Source of the DNA: Rhizobium sp. AQ_MP | GTDB taxonomy: Bacteria > Pseudomonadota > Alphaproteobacteria > Rhizobiales > Rhizobiaceae | Length of the DNA: 64,000 bases | Direction: 5' to 3' | NCBI RefSeq assembly: GCF_014237835.1 | Contig: NZ_JACJVI010000010.1 | Span: forward strand, 1 to 64,000 | Shown: piece by piece, positions 27,904 through 36,546 of the stretch | How positions within the stretch are numbered: position 1 is the first letter of the stretch | How the letters are laid out: every line of letters begins with the position of its first letter | The notes under the pieces: generated by a model | Databases searched by the model: none | Seen by the model: the letters and a program-made list of their open reading frames with translations, nothing else | Told to the model about the DNA's origin: nothing | Position numbers and translations under genes: made by a program

Positions 27904-29901
27904 TCACTGGCCATGCCCGGTAGCCGGTCCCTTGACCCGGCCGGACATCACACCGAAGCCGTCGATGATCGCTTCCTGGTTCTCCATACGGGCTACTTCA
28001 AGCTGAACCTCGTGCAGGGCGCTGATCACCTGCTCGATCCGGCTGGCATCGTCGGTCTCCGTCGCCTCGGCGATCTCCCGCTCCAGCTCCATGCGCTGGC
28101 GCTTGAGCGCCCTTGCCCGCTTGTAGAGGGCCAGCGCCTGCCGATAACCTTCGCGGGCATCCTCAGGCGCGGCAATCTCTGTGGCGATCCAGAGCCTGGC
28201 ATTGCGGATCTGCTGGTCGAGACCCCGCAACAGCGTGCCATGACCATGGGCTTCCAGCTTCTGGATGAGGATCTCGCGGCTCAGCGTCGGTCCGGCCTCG
28301 GCAACGGCGGTCAGAAGCGACGACCAGAGTTTCTGCAGTCCGGCATGCTCGTAATCGATCGCAGCAATCTCGTCATACTCGTCTTCGAGCAATTGCGGAT
28401 GATTGACGATCGTCAGCGCCAGCACGCTTTCCCGCAACGTTGGCTGGTCGAGCGCACCGCGGACGAGACCTGACCGCGCGAGCCGGTCCGAGATGGCGCC
28501 GCGGCTCGACGCCACAGGCCCCGGTGGACGCCCGCCATTGCGCGCTCCCTGCCCCGCACTCCGGCCACCGCCCTGGAAGCTGCCACGCTCCCCGCGCCCC
28601 GGCTGGCTGCCCTGAAAAAATGCATAAAGCCTGTCGCGTACATCCTGCTGATAGTGGCGGCGCACGTTCTCGTCGGCAATCACGTTGACGACCTGCTTGA
28701 GCTTCGCCTCGAGCTCGGCGCGCTTTTCCGGCGTGTCGAAGCCGCCGGCTTGCGTCTCGCGCATCCAGACCATCTCGGCAAGCGGTCTGGCCTCAGACAG
28801 CAAACGGTCGAAGGGCTGGCGGCCGTCACGCTTCACAAGATCATCCGGATCCTTGCCATCGGGCAGCATCGCGAACCGGAGCGACTGTCCCGGCTTGATG
28901 TGCGGCAGAGCGAGATCGACCGCGCGAAACGCCGCCCGCTGCCCCGCTCCATCACCGTCGAAGCACAACACCGGCACCGGCGTCGTCTTCCACATCAGTT
29001 GCAGCTGGTTTTCGGTCAGCGCCGTACCAAGCGGCGCCACCGCGTTCTCGATCCCCGCCTGATACAGTGCGATCACGTCCATGTAACCTTCGACCGCAAT
29101 CAGCGTGTCGGCGCCATCGGCGCCCTGCATCGCGCGGCGAGCACGGGAGAAATTATAGAGCACATTGCCCTTGTGAAAGAGCTCCGTCTCGTTGGAATTG
29201 AGATACTTCGCCATCGCATCCGCCGCCATGGCGCGCCCGCCAAAGGCGATCACCTTGTCGCGTGACGAGAGGATCGGGAACATGATGCGATCGCGAAAGC
29301 GGTCATAGGAGACGGGAATGTCCGGCCCGTGCACCACAAGCCCGCAGGCCTCGATCTGCTCCTTCGGCACCCCTTTAGAGGCGAGATACTCCTTCAGCGC
29401 GTTGCGGCTCTCGGGCGCATAGCCCAGCCGGAAGGTCTCGATCGTGCGGCCCGAAAGCCCGCGCTCGCGCAGGTAAGCCCGGGCCCGCGCGCCATTGGCC
29501 GTCTGCAACTGGTCCTGAAAGAACTGCGTCGCCATTTCCATGACGTCCTGCAGACTGGTGCGCTCCTTCTCGCGCCGCTCCGCCTGAGGGTCAGGCTGCG
29601 GCATGGCGATACCGGCCATATCGGCCACCTGCTGCACCGCCTCCATGAAGCTCAGCCCCTCGAGATCCGTCAGGAAGCGGAAATGATCACCGGAAACGCC
29701 GCAACCGAAGCAGTGATATCGCCCCTTGCGGTCCTCGCAATGAAAGCTCGGGCTTTTCTCGCCATGGAACGGGCAGCAGGCCCAATAGTCCTGGCGTGAC
29801 ACGTTCGTCTTCTTGCGATCCCAGGTCACGCGTCGACCGACAACGGCCGAAATCGGCACGCGGTCACGGATCTCGTCGAGGAAGTCGCTGGAAAAACGCA
29901 T
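27904..29901 (-). CDS. dnaG: DNA primase
   Basis: A 665-residue primase making RNA primers at the replication fork. The N-terminal CHC2 zinc domain has ligands Cys43, His46, Cys64 and Cys67. The RNA polymerase core includes the TOPRIM motif VEGYMDVIALYQAG near residue 265 and the acidic CFDGDGAGQRAA near 310. A Gly/Arg-rich linker (about residues 425-470) precedes the C-terminal helicase-binding domain. Length and motifs are complete. Divergent from the BrnTA pair; followed on the same strand by the cyclase and rpoD. Confidence 0.97.
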   Translation of the reverse strand: MRFSSDFLDEIRDRVPISAVVGRRVTWDRKKTNVSRQDYWACCPFHGEKSPSFHCEDRKGRYHCFGCGVSGDHFRFLTDLEGLSFMEAVQQVADMAGIAMPQPDPQAERREKERTSLQDVMEMATQFFQDQLQTANGARARAYLRERGLSGRTIETFRLGYAPESRNALKEYLASKGVPKEQIEACGLVVHGPDIPVSYDRFRDRIMFPILSSRDKVIAFGGRAMAADAMAKYLNSNETELFHKGNVLYNFSRARRAMQGADGADTLIAVEGYMDVIALYQAGIENAVAPLGTALTENQLQLMWKTTPVPVLCFDGDGAGQRAAFRAVDLALPHIKPGQSLRFAMLPDGKDPDDLVKRDGRQPFDRLLSEARPLAEMVWMRETQAGGFDTPEKRAELEAKLKQVVNVIADENVRRHYQQDVRDRLYAFFQGSQPGRGERGSFQGGGRSAGQGARNGGRPPGPVASSRGAISDRLARSGLVRGALDQPTLRESVLALTIVNHPQLLEDEYDEIAAIDYEHAGLQKLWSSLLTAVAEAGPTLSREILIQKLEAHGHGTLLRGLDQQIRNARLWIATEIAAPEDAREGYRQALALYKRARALKRQRMELEREIAEATETDDASRIEQVISALHEVQLEVARMENQEAIIDGFGVMSGRVKGPATGHGQ

Positions 29902-30009
29902 CTGTATCCCTGGGAAGCTGACCCCTCATATAGGCGCCGCGCTCGAAGAGCGCCAAGGCTTTCGCGCGGAGTGCCCGTTATTCACAGCGGTTGACCTAGA
30001 TGGCCTGTC

Positions 30010-30019
30010 TGTATATACA
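30010..30019. promoter_or_regulatory. Palindrome upstream of brnT
   Basis: TGTATATACA is a perfect 10-bp palindrome, and ACTGATCAGT (30041-30050) is a second one 31 bp further on. Both lie in the 222-bp region between dnaG and brnT. BrnA antitoxins repress their own operon, so these are reasonable operator candidates, but neither is tied to a mapped promoter. Confidence 0.35.
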
Positions 30020-30123
30020 TCTGTAATCCGATCAGAGCAAACTGATCAGTGGGAAGACCAAATGCGGTCGTGATGGAGAGCCGATGAACTACGCGATACG
30101 CACGAACACATGGATTGGTCTTC

Positions 30124-30414
30124 ATGAACACCGGAAACGAACTGGATCGATTTGACTGGGACGCCGAAAAGCGTCGTTCCAACGTTCAAAAGCACGGGAT
30201 AGACTTCATTGACGCAGCACGGTGTCTCAAAGAGGGACCCAGGCTTGACTTGGCGTCAAACAGAGGTGGTGAGTTTCGCACTCTTGCGATCTGCCCCATG
30301 AACGCCAAACTAATCGCCGTAGTGTTCACAATGCGCGGCGAGATCTGCCGAATAATTTCCGCGAGGGCGGCACGAGACGATGAGCAAAGAAAATATCGTC
30401 AGTTATACGATTAA
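30124..30414 (+). CDS. brnT: BrnT-family toxin
   Basis: A 96-residue type II toxin with a RelE-like fold. It has the characteristic start FDWDAEKRRSNVQKHGIDFIDAARC and a catalytic-type basic/acidic C-terminal half (RIISARAARDDEQRKY), with the ISARxAxxxE pattern of BrnT. These toxins are ribonucleases that block translation. ATG 30124 follows the dnaG-brnT intergenic region. The antitoxin gene starts inside its 3' end. Confidence 0.88.
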   Translation: MNTGNELDRFDWDAEKRRSNVQKHGIDFIDAARCLKEGPRLDLASNRGGEFRTLAICPMNAKLIAVVFTMRGEICRIISARAARDDEQRKYRQLYD

Positions 30415-30709
30415 AGAAATCGAAGAGATGATCGCCCGGGGCGAGAGTCAGACTGACTGGGCCCGCGTCGATGCAATGACGGACAAGGATATCGAGCGCG
30501 CCATGCGCGACGATCCCGACTGGAAGGACTTCATGGACATCGACTGGTCCAAAGCGAAGATGGTGATCCCCGACCGGAAGAAGGCGATCTCGATCCGTCT
30601 GGACCCTGATATCATCGACTTCTTTCAGGCGACCGGCAAAGGCTACCAGACGCGCATCAATGCGGTCCTGCGCCATTTCGTCGATGAGCAGAAGCGCTCC
30701 AAGCCCTGA
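30380..30709 (+). CDS. brnA: BrnA-family antitoxin
   Basis: A 109-residue antitoxin. The N-terminal half (TIKEIEEMIARGESQTDW) should neutralise BrnT. The C-terminal ribbon-helix-helix (KKAISIRLDPDIIDFFQATGKGYQTRINAVLRHFV, read in parts) binds operator DNA. It overlaps brnT by 35 bases in a different frame, with toxin first, the usual order for this pair. The pair looks intact. Confidence 0.9.
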   Translation: MSKENIVSYTIKEIEEMIARGESQTDWARVDAMTDKDIERAMRDDPDWKDFMDIDWSKAKMVIPDRKKAISIRLDPDIIDFFQATGKGYQTRINAVLRHFVDEQKRSKP

Positions 30710-30716
30710 AACGCAA

Positions 30717-30738
30717 GACGCCGCCCGGAGGCGGCGTC
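30717..30738. terminator. Hairpin between brnA and yqeY
   Basis: A perfect 9-bp GC-rich stem (30717-30725 with 30730-30738) with a CGGA loop, located between convergent genes. There is no clear T-run on either side, so it could be a weak terminator or 3'-end stabiliser. Confidence 0.5.
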
Positions 30739-30765
30739 GAATGAGCGGGGCGCCGGAACAGGCCG

Positions 30766-31218
30766 TTACTTCAACAGGTCCTTGACCACGCCCGAGGCCT
30801 TGGCGAAGTCCATCTGGCCCGCATAACGCTCCTTGAGAGCATTGATGCATTTGCCCATGTCGCGCAGACCCTGTGCCCCGGTTTCGTTGATCACCGCAGC
30901 GCAGAGCTCGCGCACCTTCTCGTCCGAGAGCTGCTCGGGCATGAAGGACTTGATGATGACGATTTCCTCGCGCTCCTGAGCCGCAAGCTCCGGACGATCA
31001 TTGTCGGCGTAGATCTTGGCCGACTCGTCCCGCTGCTTGATCATCTTCATCAGGATCTGCATGATTTCGTCATCGGTGACGGGATCTTTGCCAGCGCCGC
31101 GATGGGCAATGTCACGGTCTTTGATCGCCGTCTGGATTAGACGAACGGTCGATGTCCGGCGGACATCCTTGGCCTTCAGGGCCTCTTTCAGCGAGTTGGC
31201 GAGCGTGTCGCGTATCAT
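30766..31218 (-). CDS. GatB/YqeY domain protein
   Basis: A 150-residue stand-alone YqeY protein, homologous to the tRNA-binding C-terminal domain of GatB of the amidotransferase that makes Gln-tRNA and Asn-tRNA. Recognisable parts are KALKAKDVRRTSTVRLIQTAIKD and MGKCINALKERYAGQMDFAKASGVVKDLL (in parts). The role of the free domain is not settled. It is divergent from carA, an arrangement I recall as conserved in rhizobia. Confidence 0.9.
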   Translation of the reverse strand: MIRDTLANSLKEALKAKDVRRTSTVRLIQTAIKDRDIAHRGAGKDPVTDDEIMQILMKMIKQRDESAKIYADNDRPELAAQEREEIVIIKSFMPEQLSDEKVRELCAAVINETGAQGLRDMGKCINALKERYAGQMDFAKASGVVKDLLK

Positions 31219-31375
31219 TTTCTTCTCCGTGGAAGAGCCCGTTCACCGTGAACGATTGTGGCTTTTCCGTGTTCGTTGAGTGGTTCTCATAGCCAGACAT
31301 CTGCTGCAGTGCAAACGAATTGAGCAAACCATTGAAATGGCTTGGGAGAAATCCGGCGCGTAAACAACTCGGCAA

Positions 31376-31404
31376 TTGACCTCTCACAACGATCCGTCTA
31401 TTGC
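31376..31404 (+). promoter_or_regulatory. Candidate carA promoter
   Basis: TTGACC (31376-31381) and TATTGC (31399-31404) are spaced by 17 bp and point toward carA. A start near 31411 would give a leader of about 124 nt that includes the hairpin at 31441-31458. Confidence 0.45.
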
Positions 31405-31440
31405 TCGGCACCTGCACGCAAATTGTCATCAGGGCTGAAA

Positions 31441-31458
31441 ACGCGCGACTTCGCGCGT
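31441..31458 (+). promoter_or_regulatory. carA leader hairpin
   Basis: ACGCGCGA and TCGCGCGT form an inverted repeat with at least seven usable pairs and a four-base loop, 77 bp before the carA start. There is no T-run after it, so it is not a classic terminator; it may pause polymerase or shape the leader. Confidence 0.4.
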
Positions 31459-31534
31459 CCCCGATCTGCAACATAGATGGTCCCGCAAAACCGGTCCGAC
31501 AAGGGGCGGGCATGCGGGCGAACAAGGAACGACC

Positions 31535-32740
31535 ATGACCGCGACAGCCCCCTGGACGACCCGCAAGCCAACTGCCCTCCTCGTTCTCGCCGACGGCACA
31601 GTCATCGAGGGCCACGGCATTGGCGCGACCGGCAAGGTGCAGGCCGAGGTCTGTTTCAACACGGCGCTCACCGGATACGAGGAAATCCTGACCGATCCGT
31701 CCTATCTCGGCCAGATCGTCACCTTCACCTTCCCCCATATCGGCAATGTCGGCACCAATGATGAAGACATTGAAGATCTGACGCCTGCCGCCCGCCACGG
31801 AGCCGTCGGCACCATCTTCAAGGCGGACATCACGGAGCCTTCAAATTATCGTGCCGCAAGCCATCTCGACGCCTGGCTGAAGAGCCGCGGCATCATCGGC
31901 CTCTCCGGCGTCGACACCCGGGCGCTGACCGCCTGGATCCGCGAAAACGGCGCGCCGAACGCAGTGATCGCCCATGACCCGAACGGCGTGTTCGATATCG
32001 AAGCGCTGAAGGCGGAAGCCAAGGCCTGGAGCGGCCTCGTCGGCCTCGACCTCGCCAAGGTCGCAACCTCGGGCCAGTCATCCGTGTGGAGCGAGAAGGC
32101 CTGGTCCTGGACCGGAGGCCACACGACGCTCGGCCCGGCGGACGCCAAGTACCACATCGTCTGCGTCGACTTCGGCGTGAAGCGCAACATCCTGCGCCTC
32201 TTCGCCGGCCTCGACTGCAAGGTGACAGTCGTTCCCGCGACCACCTCGGCCGAGGACATCCTCGCACTCAACCCTGACGGCGTCTTCCTGTCGAACGGCC
32301 CGGGAGACCCGGCAGCAACGGGCGAATATGCCGTTCCCGTCATCCAGAACCTGGTCAAGAGCGACAAGCCGGTCTTCGGCATCTGCCTCGGTCACCAGAT
32401 GCTGGGCCTCGCGCTTGGCGGCAAGACCGAGAAGATGCATCAGGGCCATCACGGCGCAAACCACCCGGTGAAGGACTTCACCACCGGCAAGGTGGAGATC
32501 GTCTCGATGAACCACGGCTTCGCAGTCGACTCCAAGTCGCTGCCGGAAAGCGTTGAAGAGACTCACGTTTCCCTGTTCGACGGCACCAACTGCGGCCTGC
32601 GCCTCAAGGGCAAGCCGGTCTTCTCTGTCCAGCACCATCCGGAGGCCTCGCCCGGTCCGCAGGACAGCCACTACCTCTTCCGTCGCTTCATCAACATGGT
32701 GCGCGAGACCAAGGGCGAGCCGGCATTGGCCGAGCGCTGA
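31535..32740 (+). CDS. carA: Carbamoyl-phosphate synthase, small (glutaminase) subunit
   Basis: A 401-residue subunit that hydrolyses glutamine and passes ammonia to CarB for carbamoyl phosphate (arginine and pyrimidine synthesis). The N-terminal CPSase small-chain domain is at about residues 12-150 and the class I glutamine amidotransferase domain follows. The catalytic triad is Cys284 (GICLGHQ), His368 and Glu370 (HHPEASPGP). All are present. carB is about 12.7 kb downstream on the same strand, so the two are separate transcription units. A strong terminator follows at 32768. Confidence 0.97.
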   Translation: MTATAPWTTRKPTALLVLADGTVIEGHGIGATGKVQAEVCFNTALTGYEEILTDPSYLGQIVTFTFPHIGNVGTNDEDIEDLTPAARHGAVGTIFKADITEPSNYRAASHLDAWLKSRGIIGLSGVDTRALTAWIRENGAPNAVIAHDPNGVFDIEALKAEAKAWSGLVGLDLAKVATSGQSSVWSEKAWSWTGGHTTLGPADAKYHIVCVDFGVKRNILRLFAGLDCKVTVVPATTSAEDILALNPDGVFLSNGPGDPAATGEYAVPVIQNLVKSDKPVFGICLGHQMLGLALGGKTEKMHQGHHGANHPVKDFTTGKVEIVSMNHGFAVDSKSLPESVEETHVSLFDGTNCGLRLKGKPVFSVQHHPEASPGPQDSHYLFRRFINMVRETKGEPALAER

Positions 32741-32767
32741 AATCAGTCAGACAAATGATGGAATGAC

Positions 32768-32793
32768 ACGGCCCGGGATCAAACCCGGGCCGT
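32768..32793. terminator. carA terminator, overlapping the MATE gene 3' end
   Basis: A perfect 10-bp GC-rich stem (32768-32777 with 32784-32793), with an ATCAAA loop and a short T-run on the plus strand. The stop codon of the convergent MATE gene lies inside the loop (32779-32781), so the last codons of that gene are part of the stem. Confidence 0.8.
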
Positions 32794-34191
32794 TTGCATT
32801 TCCCGCCTGACTTTCAGGTAAAACCGAAGGCTCAGCATGACGGCCGCACTGACCAATCCCACGCAGAAGCCATACCAGATACCGATGCCGCCGACGCCGA
32901 GCGGGAACGCCATCAGCCAGGCGAGGAAAAAGCCGATCGGCCAGTAGGAAACGAGCGCCAGAATCATCGGCACCCGTGCATCCTTCAGCCCGCGCAGAAG
33001 CCCGGCAACGATCGCCTGCAGCCCGTCAACGAGCTGGAACAAACCCGCGATGATGACAAGCGGCCCGGCATAGGCAAGCACAGCTGCGGCATCCGGCGTG
33101 TTCTCGTTCAGGAACAGCGAGGCGAGCGGCCCTGGCATGATCAGGAACAGGAGGCCGCCGGCAAATGAAATCAGTGCGGCGATCGAAACAACCGTGATCG
33201 AGGCCCGCACCAGTTGCGGATAGTTCTTGCTCCCATGGGCCAAGCCAACTCTCACGGTCGCTGCCTGGGATAGGCCAAGCGGCAGCATGAACGCAATCGA
33301 CGACAGCTGCATCGCGATGCCATGCGCGGCGAGCTCAATCGTTCCGAGCCGTCCCATCAGCAGGGCAGCCGCACTGAAGAGGCTCACCTCCGCCAGAACC
33401 GTAACGCTGATCGGCAGGCCGAGCATGACCACCTCACGGAAAGCATGCCAGTCGGGACGCCAGAACCGGACGAAGAGCTCGTAGCGACGCGTCTCCTCGC
33501 GCGTCTGGATATAGATCACCATCGCAATCAGGCTGACCCACTGGACGATGACGGCGACGATCGCGGCACCCGTCATGCCAAGTGCCGGCAATCCGAAATG
33601 CCCCAGCACCAGAGCATAGGCCAGAATGGCGTTGAGGATCAGGATCCCAACCGTGATCCAAAGCACGATCCGTGCCCTGCCGGTTGCGCTGACAAGCGCA
33701 CGCAGAACGGCAAACAGCAGTGCCGGCAGAAGACCGAGCTGAGTGATGAAGACATAATCTGCCGCAAGCTTTGCCACTTCGGGCTTCTGACCGAAAGCAA
33801 GCAGGATGGCCTCGGCATTAAAGAAAAGCGGCATGGTCAGGAGCAGGTAGAGGATCGCGACCCACATACCCATTCGGATAGACCGGCGCACGGAAACCAC
33901 GTCGCCTCTGCCATAGGCCTGGGCCACCATCGGCATCACGGCCATCGAGAACCCGGATCCGAAGATGAAGATCGTAAAGAAAAAATTCCCCGCGAGCACC
34001 ATCGCCGCGAGCGAAACCGCACCAAGCTGACCTACGATGATCACATCCGTCGTGTGGATGCCGAGCTGTGCGAGCTGCGCGCCGATCAGCGGTATGCCAA
34101 GCGACAGCGTCGCGCGAATATGCCACGACCAGCTTCCGGCGCCCTGGGGGGCGGCTGTGCGGGTCTCAAACGTAACAGCATCAGCATGCAT
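32779..34191 (-). CDS. MATE-family multidrug exporter
   Basis: A 470-residue inner-membrane cation/drug antiporter of the NorM branch with about 12 transmembrane helices in two MatE repeats. Typical features are GIPLIGAQLAQLGIHTTDVIIVGQLG near residue 35-58 and SVTVLAEVSLFSAAALLMGRLG near 260 (in parts). Such pumps export cationic dyes, fluoroquinolones or plant phenolics. ATG 34191 is fixed by the leader: a terminator-like hairpin with a six-T tail lies 17-48 bp upstream on the same strand. Its 3' end is fused with the carA terminator. Confidence 0.9.
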   Translation of the reverse strand: MHADAVTFETRTAAPQGAGSWSWHIRATLSLGIPLIGAQLAQLGIHTTDVIIVGQLGAVSLAAMVLAGNFFFTIFIFGSGFSMAVMPMVAQAYGRGDVVSVRRSIRMGMWVAILYLLLTMPLFFNAEAILLAFGQKPEVAKLAADYVFITQLGLLPALLFAVLRALVSATGRARIVLWITVGILILNAILAYALVLGHFGLPALGMTGAAIVAVIVQWVSLIAMVIYIQTREETRRYELFVRFWRPDWHAFREVVMLGLPISVTVLAEVSLFSAAALLMGRLGTIELAAHGIAMQLSSIAFMLPLGLSQAATVRVGLAHGSKNYPQLVRASITVVSIAALISFAGGLLFLIMPGPLASLFLNENTPDAAAVLAYAGPLVIIAGLFQLVDGLQAIVAGLLRGLKDARVPMILALVSYWPIGFFLAWLMAFPLGVGGIGIWYGFCVGLVSAAVMLSLRFYLKVRREMQTARV

Positions 34192-34207
34192 GACTTAAAT
34201 CTCAACG

Positions 34208-34239
34208 AAAAAAGCCGCTTCCAAGAACTGGCAAGCGGC
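34208..34239 (-). terminator. Terminator-like hairpin in the MATE gene leader
   Basis: On the minus strand, GCCGCTT plus CCA pairs with TGG plus AAGCGGC (34214-34239; one bulged base, five-base loop), directly followed by TTTTTT (34213-34208). The MATE start codon is 17 bp further on. It has the form of an intrinsic terminator in a 5' leader, so it could be an attenuator. Confidence 0.6.
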
Positions 34240-34434
34240 ATGTCGCAGATGGATAAGTGCGGACGAGCCATCAGACAAGACGAAATCACCAAAGTGCAGA
34301 ATTTTTGGTCGAAACTTCACCAAAATTGATGAAATAAGTGGCAGGGAGAAGTCGCTACGGGGCCGAACAGTCCTTTTCGCGGTTGTTGCTCCCGGTCTAA
34401 GGTCAGGCCTCATACCGCAGGAGACGAGAAACGG

Positions 34435-34914
34435 ATGCTGGACTTGATGTGGAAGGGGGCGCTGATCGGCGCCGGCGCAACGCTTGCCATGGACCTCTGG
34501 GCCGTCGTGCTGACAGCCGTCTTCAGGCAGCCCAAGCCCAATTGGGCACCCGTCGGCCGCTGGTTCTATCACCTGAAGAACGGGCGGATCTTTCACCAAA
34601 GCATCGCCGATGCCGAACCCTACGGCCAGGAACTTGCGCTCGGCTGGATCGCCCATTACGCCGTCGGGATCGCCTATGGCATCATGCTCACCCTGATGGT
34701 CGGCCCGGCCTGGTTGGCGTCCCCCACCCTGCTCCCGGCCTGGGTCTGGGGGCTCGTCACCGTCGCCGCGGGCTGGTTCCTGCTGCAGCCGGGGCTTGGG
34801 CTCGGCTGGGCAGCGTCAAAAACGCCAAACCCGAACAAGGTCCGGGCCCTCAATCTTGCGGCACATACCGTCTTCGGCCTCGGCCTCTGGGCCACGGCGC
34901 TCCTCATCGCATAA
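34435..34914 (+). CDS. DUF2938 membrane protein
   Basis: A 159-residue inner-membrane protein with four hydrophobic helices, starting DLMWKGALIGAGATLAMDLWAVVL. Conserved features of DUF2938 (PF11158) are PNWAPVGRWFYHL, GWIAHYAVGIAYG and GLGWAASKTPNPNKVRALNL near the end. Function unknown. It is convergent with the zinc metallopeptidase gene, 13 bp away, and 243 bp from the MATE start. Confidence 0.85.
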   Translation: MLDLMWKGALIGAGATLAMDLWAVVLTAVFRQPKPNWAPVGRWFYHLKNGRIFHQSIADAEPYGQELALGWIAHYAVGIAYGIMLTLMVGPAWLASPTLLPAWVWGLVTVAAGWFLLQPGLGLGWAASKTPNPNKVRALNLAAHTVFGLGLWATALLIA

Positions 34915-34927
34915 CCGAAGCACCCCG

Positions 34928-35854
34928 TCAGATGGCGCCCGAGAACGTATCGCAGGCGCCGACATCGCCGCTTTCATAGCCACGCTTGAACCATTTCATC
35001 CGCTGCGCCGACGTTCCGTGATTGAAGGCATCGGGCACGACATAGCCCTGGCTGCGCTTTTGCAGCGTGTCATCGCCGATCTGCTGCTTGGCATTCAGCG
35101 CCTCCTCGAGATCGCCGTCGGAGAGGATGCCCTCCTTGTCCGCCGACTTGGCCCAGATGCCGGCATAACAATCCGCCTGCAATTCGACGCGCACCGACAA
35201 CTGGTTTGCTTCCCTCTGCCCCATGGAACGACGCTGCCGGTTGAACTCCGGGAGCACGCCCGTCAGATTCTGGACGTGATGCCCGACCTCGTGGGCAATC
35301 ACATAGGCCTGAGCGAAGTCACCGGCCGCATCGAATTGCCGCTCAAGCTGATCGAAGAACTCGGTGTCGAGATAGACCTTGCTGTCGGCGGGGCAATAGA
35401 ACGGGCCTGTGGCGGAGGAAGCCTGCCCGCAGGGCGAAGAGGTCGAGCCCGCGAAAAGCACCAGCGTCGGCTCCCGGTATCGTTCGCCGGACGCCGAGAA
35501 GATCGCGTTCCAAGTGGTCTCCGTTTCGGCGAGCACGGTGCGGACAAAGGCCGTGGTCTCATCGCTAGCCTGGCCCGACGGTCGCTCGCCGATCTGCTGC
35601 TCATAGCTCGAGCCGGCGCCGCCGACATTTCCCTCACCCAAGACCTGCAGCATGTCGATGCCCATGGCCTTGAGCACGAAATAGATGACGACGAGGAAGA
35701 TGATCGTTCCGAAGCTTAAGCCCCCACCACGCCGTCCACCCATCGGGATCTGGATGCCGGAACGGCCGAAGGGATTGCGGCCCAGGCCCCCTCCAGAGGA
35801 TTGCCCACGCCGATCCTCGATATTGTCGGATTGTCGACGACCTCGCCATTCCAT
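34928..35854 (-). CDS. YpfJ-type neutral zinc metallopeptidase
   Basis: A 308-residue protein of PF04228. A Gly/Arg-rich N-terminus leads to one membrane helix (about residues 48-66) and a periplasmic or cytoplasmic protease domain with the HEVGHH zinc site at 188-193 and a third ligand probably in VELQADCYAG near residue 222. The end has FNHGTSAQRMKWFKRGYESGD. Proteolytic activity is inferred from the motif only. ATG 35854 is chosen for GAGAGGGA upstream; an in-frame extension to 35983 lacks support. Confidence 0.88.
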   Translation of the reverse strand: MEWRGRRQSDNIEDRRGQSSGGGLGRNPFGRSGIQIPMGGRRGGGLSFGTIIFLVVIYFVLKAMGIDMLQVLGEGNVGGAGSSYEQQIGERPSGQASDETTAFVRTVLAETETTWNAIFSASGERYREPTLVLFAGSTSSPCGQASSATGPFYCPADSKVYLDTEFFDQLERQFDAAGDFAQAYVIAHEVGHHVQNLTGVLPEFNRQRRSMGQREANQLSVRVELQADCYAGIWAKSADKEGILSDGDLEEALNAKQQIGDDTLQKRSQGYVVPDAFNHGTSAQRMKWFKRGYESGDVGACDTFSGAI

Positions 35855-35943
35855 GCTGTTGTTCCCTCTCACATCTGCCCCTGACAATGAGAAGATAGCC
35901 GAACTGTTCCGCAACACCAGCAATGATGCATATTCACAAGCCA

Positions 35944-36441
35944 TCATGCCTTGTGCCGTTGGCCTCCCTGCCTCAACCACCACTGAAACAGCGCGACGAC
36001 GACGAGCAGCATTCCGATCGCCAGAAGGTGGACCTGCCCCTGCCCTTCGCCAAACAGCAGCTTGTGCATCAGCCGACCGGGCAGAAGCGTGAAGGCGCCG
36101 GCCGTCAGCAGCGCCAGCGAATAGAGATTGCCAACATGCCGTCGATGCTCGGCAATACGACCGGCCCGCGCGGCAACCACCGCCTGCCAGCTGCCGATCA
36201 GCGTCATCACCGAAAGGATGTGGATGGGACTGAAACCAAAGTAGAGGCGCAGCGAATGAATGAAGAAGCTTGAGAGTGACGTCACCACCATGACGCCGAT
36301 CCAGATCCGCCCAAGCATCCTGTGGGTCTTCGTCCCCTTGGGCGCGATCAGCAGATAGGCTCCAAGCAACAGGGCGAGGAAAGCGGTGGCGACATGAATC
36401 TGGATGGCGGGTGCGGCCTTCAGGAGGAGAGAAAACGACAT
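35944..36441 (-). CDS. DUF2306 membrane protein
   Basis: A 165-residue membrane protein with four hydrophobic segments and the DUF2306 (PF10067) signature pieces KGTKTHRMLGRIWIG, SFFIHSLRL and EHRRHVGNLYSLAL, including conserved histidines that could bind heme or metal. ATG 36441 has AAGG upstream. It is divergently transcribed from the membrane LytTR regulator 105 bp away, which makes it the likely regulatory target. Confidence 0.8.
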   Translation of the reverse strand: MSFSLLLKAAPAIQIHVATAFLALLLGAYLLIAPKGTKTHRMLGRIWIGVMVVTSLSSFFIHSLRLYFGFSPIHILSVMTLIGSWQAVVAARAGRIAEHRRHVGNLYSLALLTAGAFTLLPGRLMHKLLFGEGQGQVHLLAIGMLLVVVALFQWWLRQGGQRHKA

Positions 36442-36546
36442 GGGACTTGCCTTGAACGGGTGCACGGTTTCAATGGATGATGTCGTGCTGATCGCGCCAG
36501 GCGGTCCGCATGGCAAACGCCTTGCCGTCGATGTCGAGAGAAATAC

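Larger units (their letters stand above)
31219..31534. other. Divergent yqeY-carA promoter region
   Basis: A 316-bp non-coding gap carrying the start signals of yqeY (minus) and carA (plus). On the carA side it contains a promoter-like pair at 31376-31404 and a leader hairpin at 31441-31458, listed separately. No small gene is evident. Confidence 0.55.
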
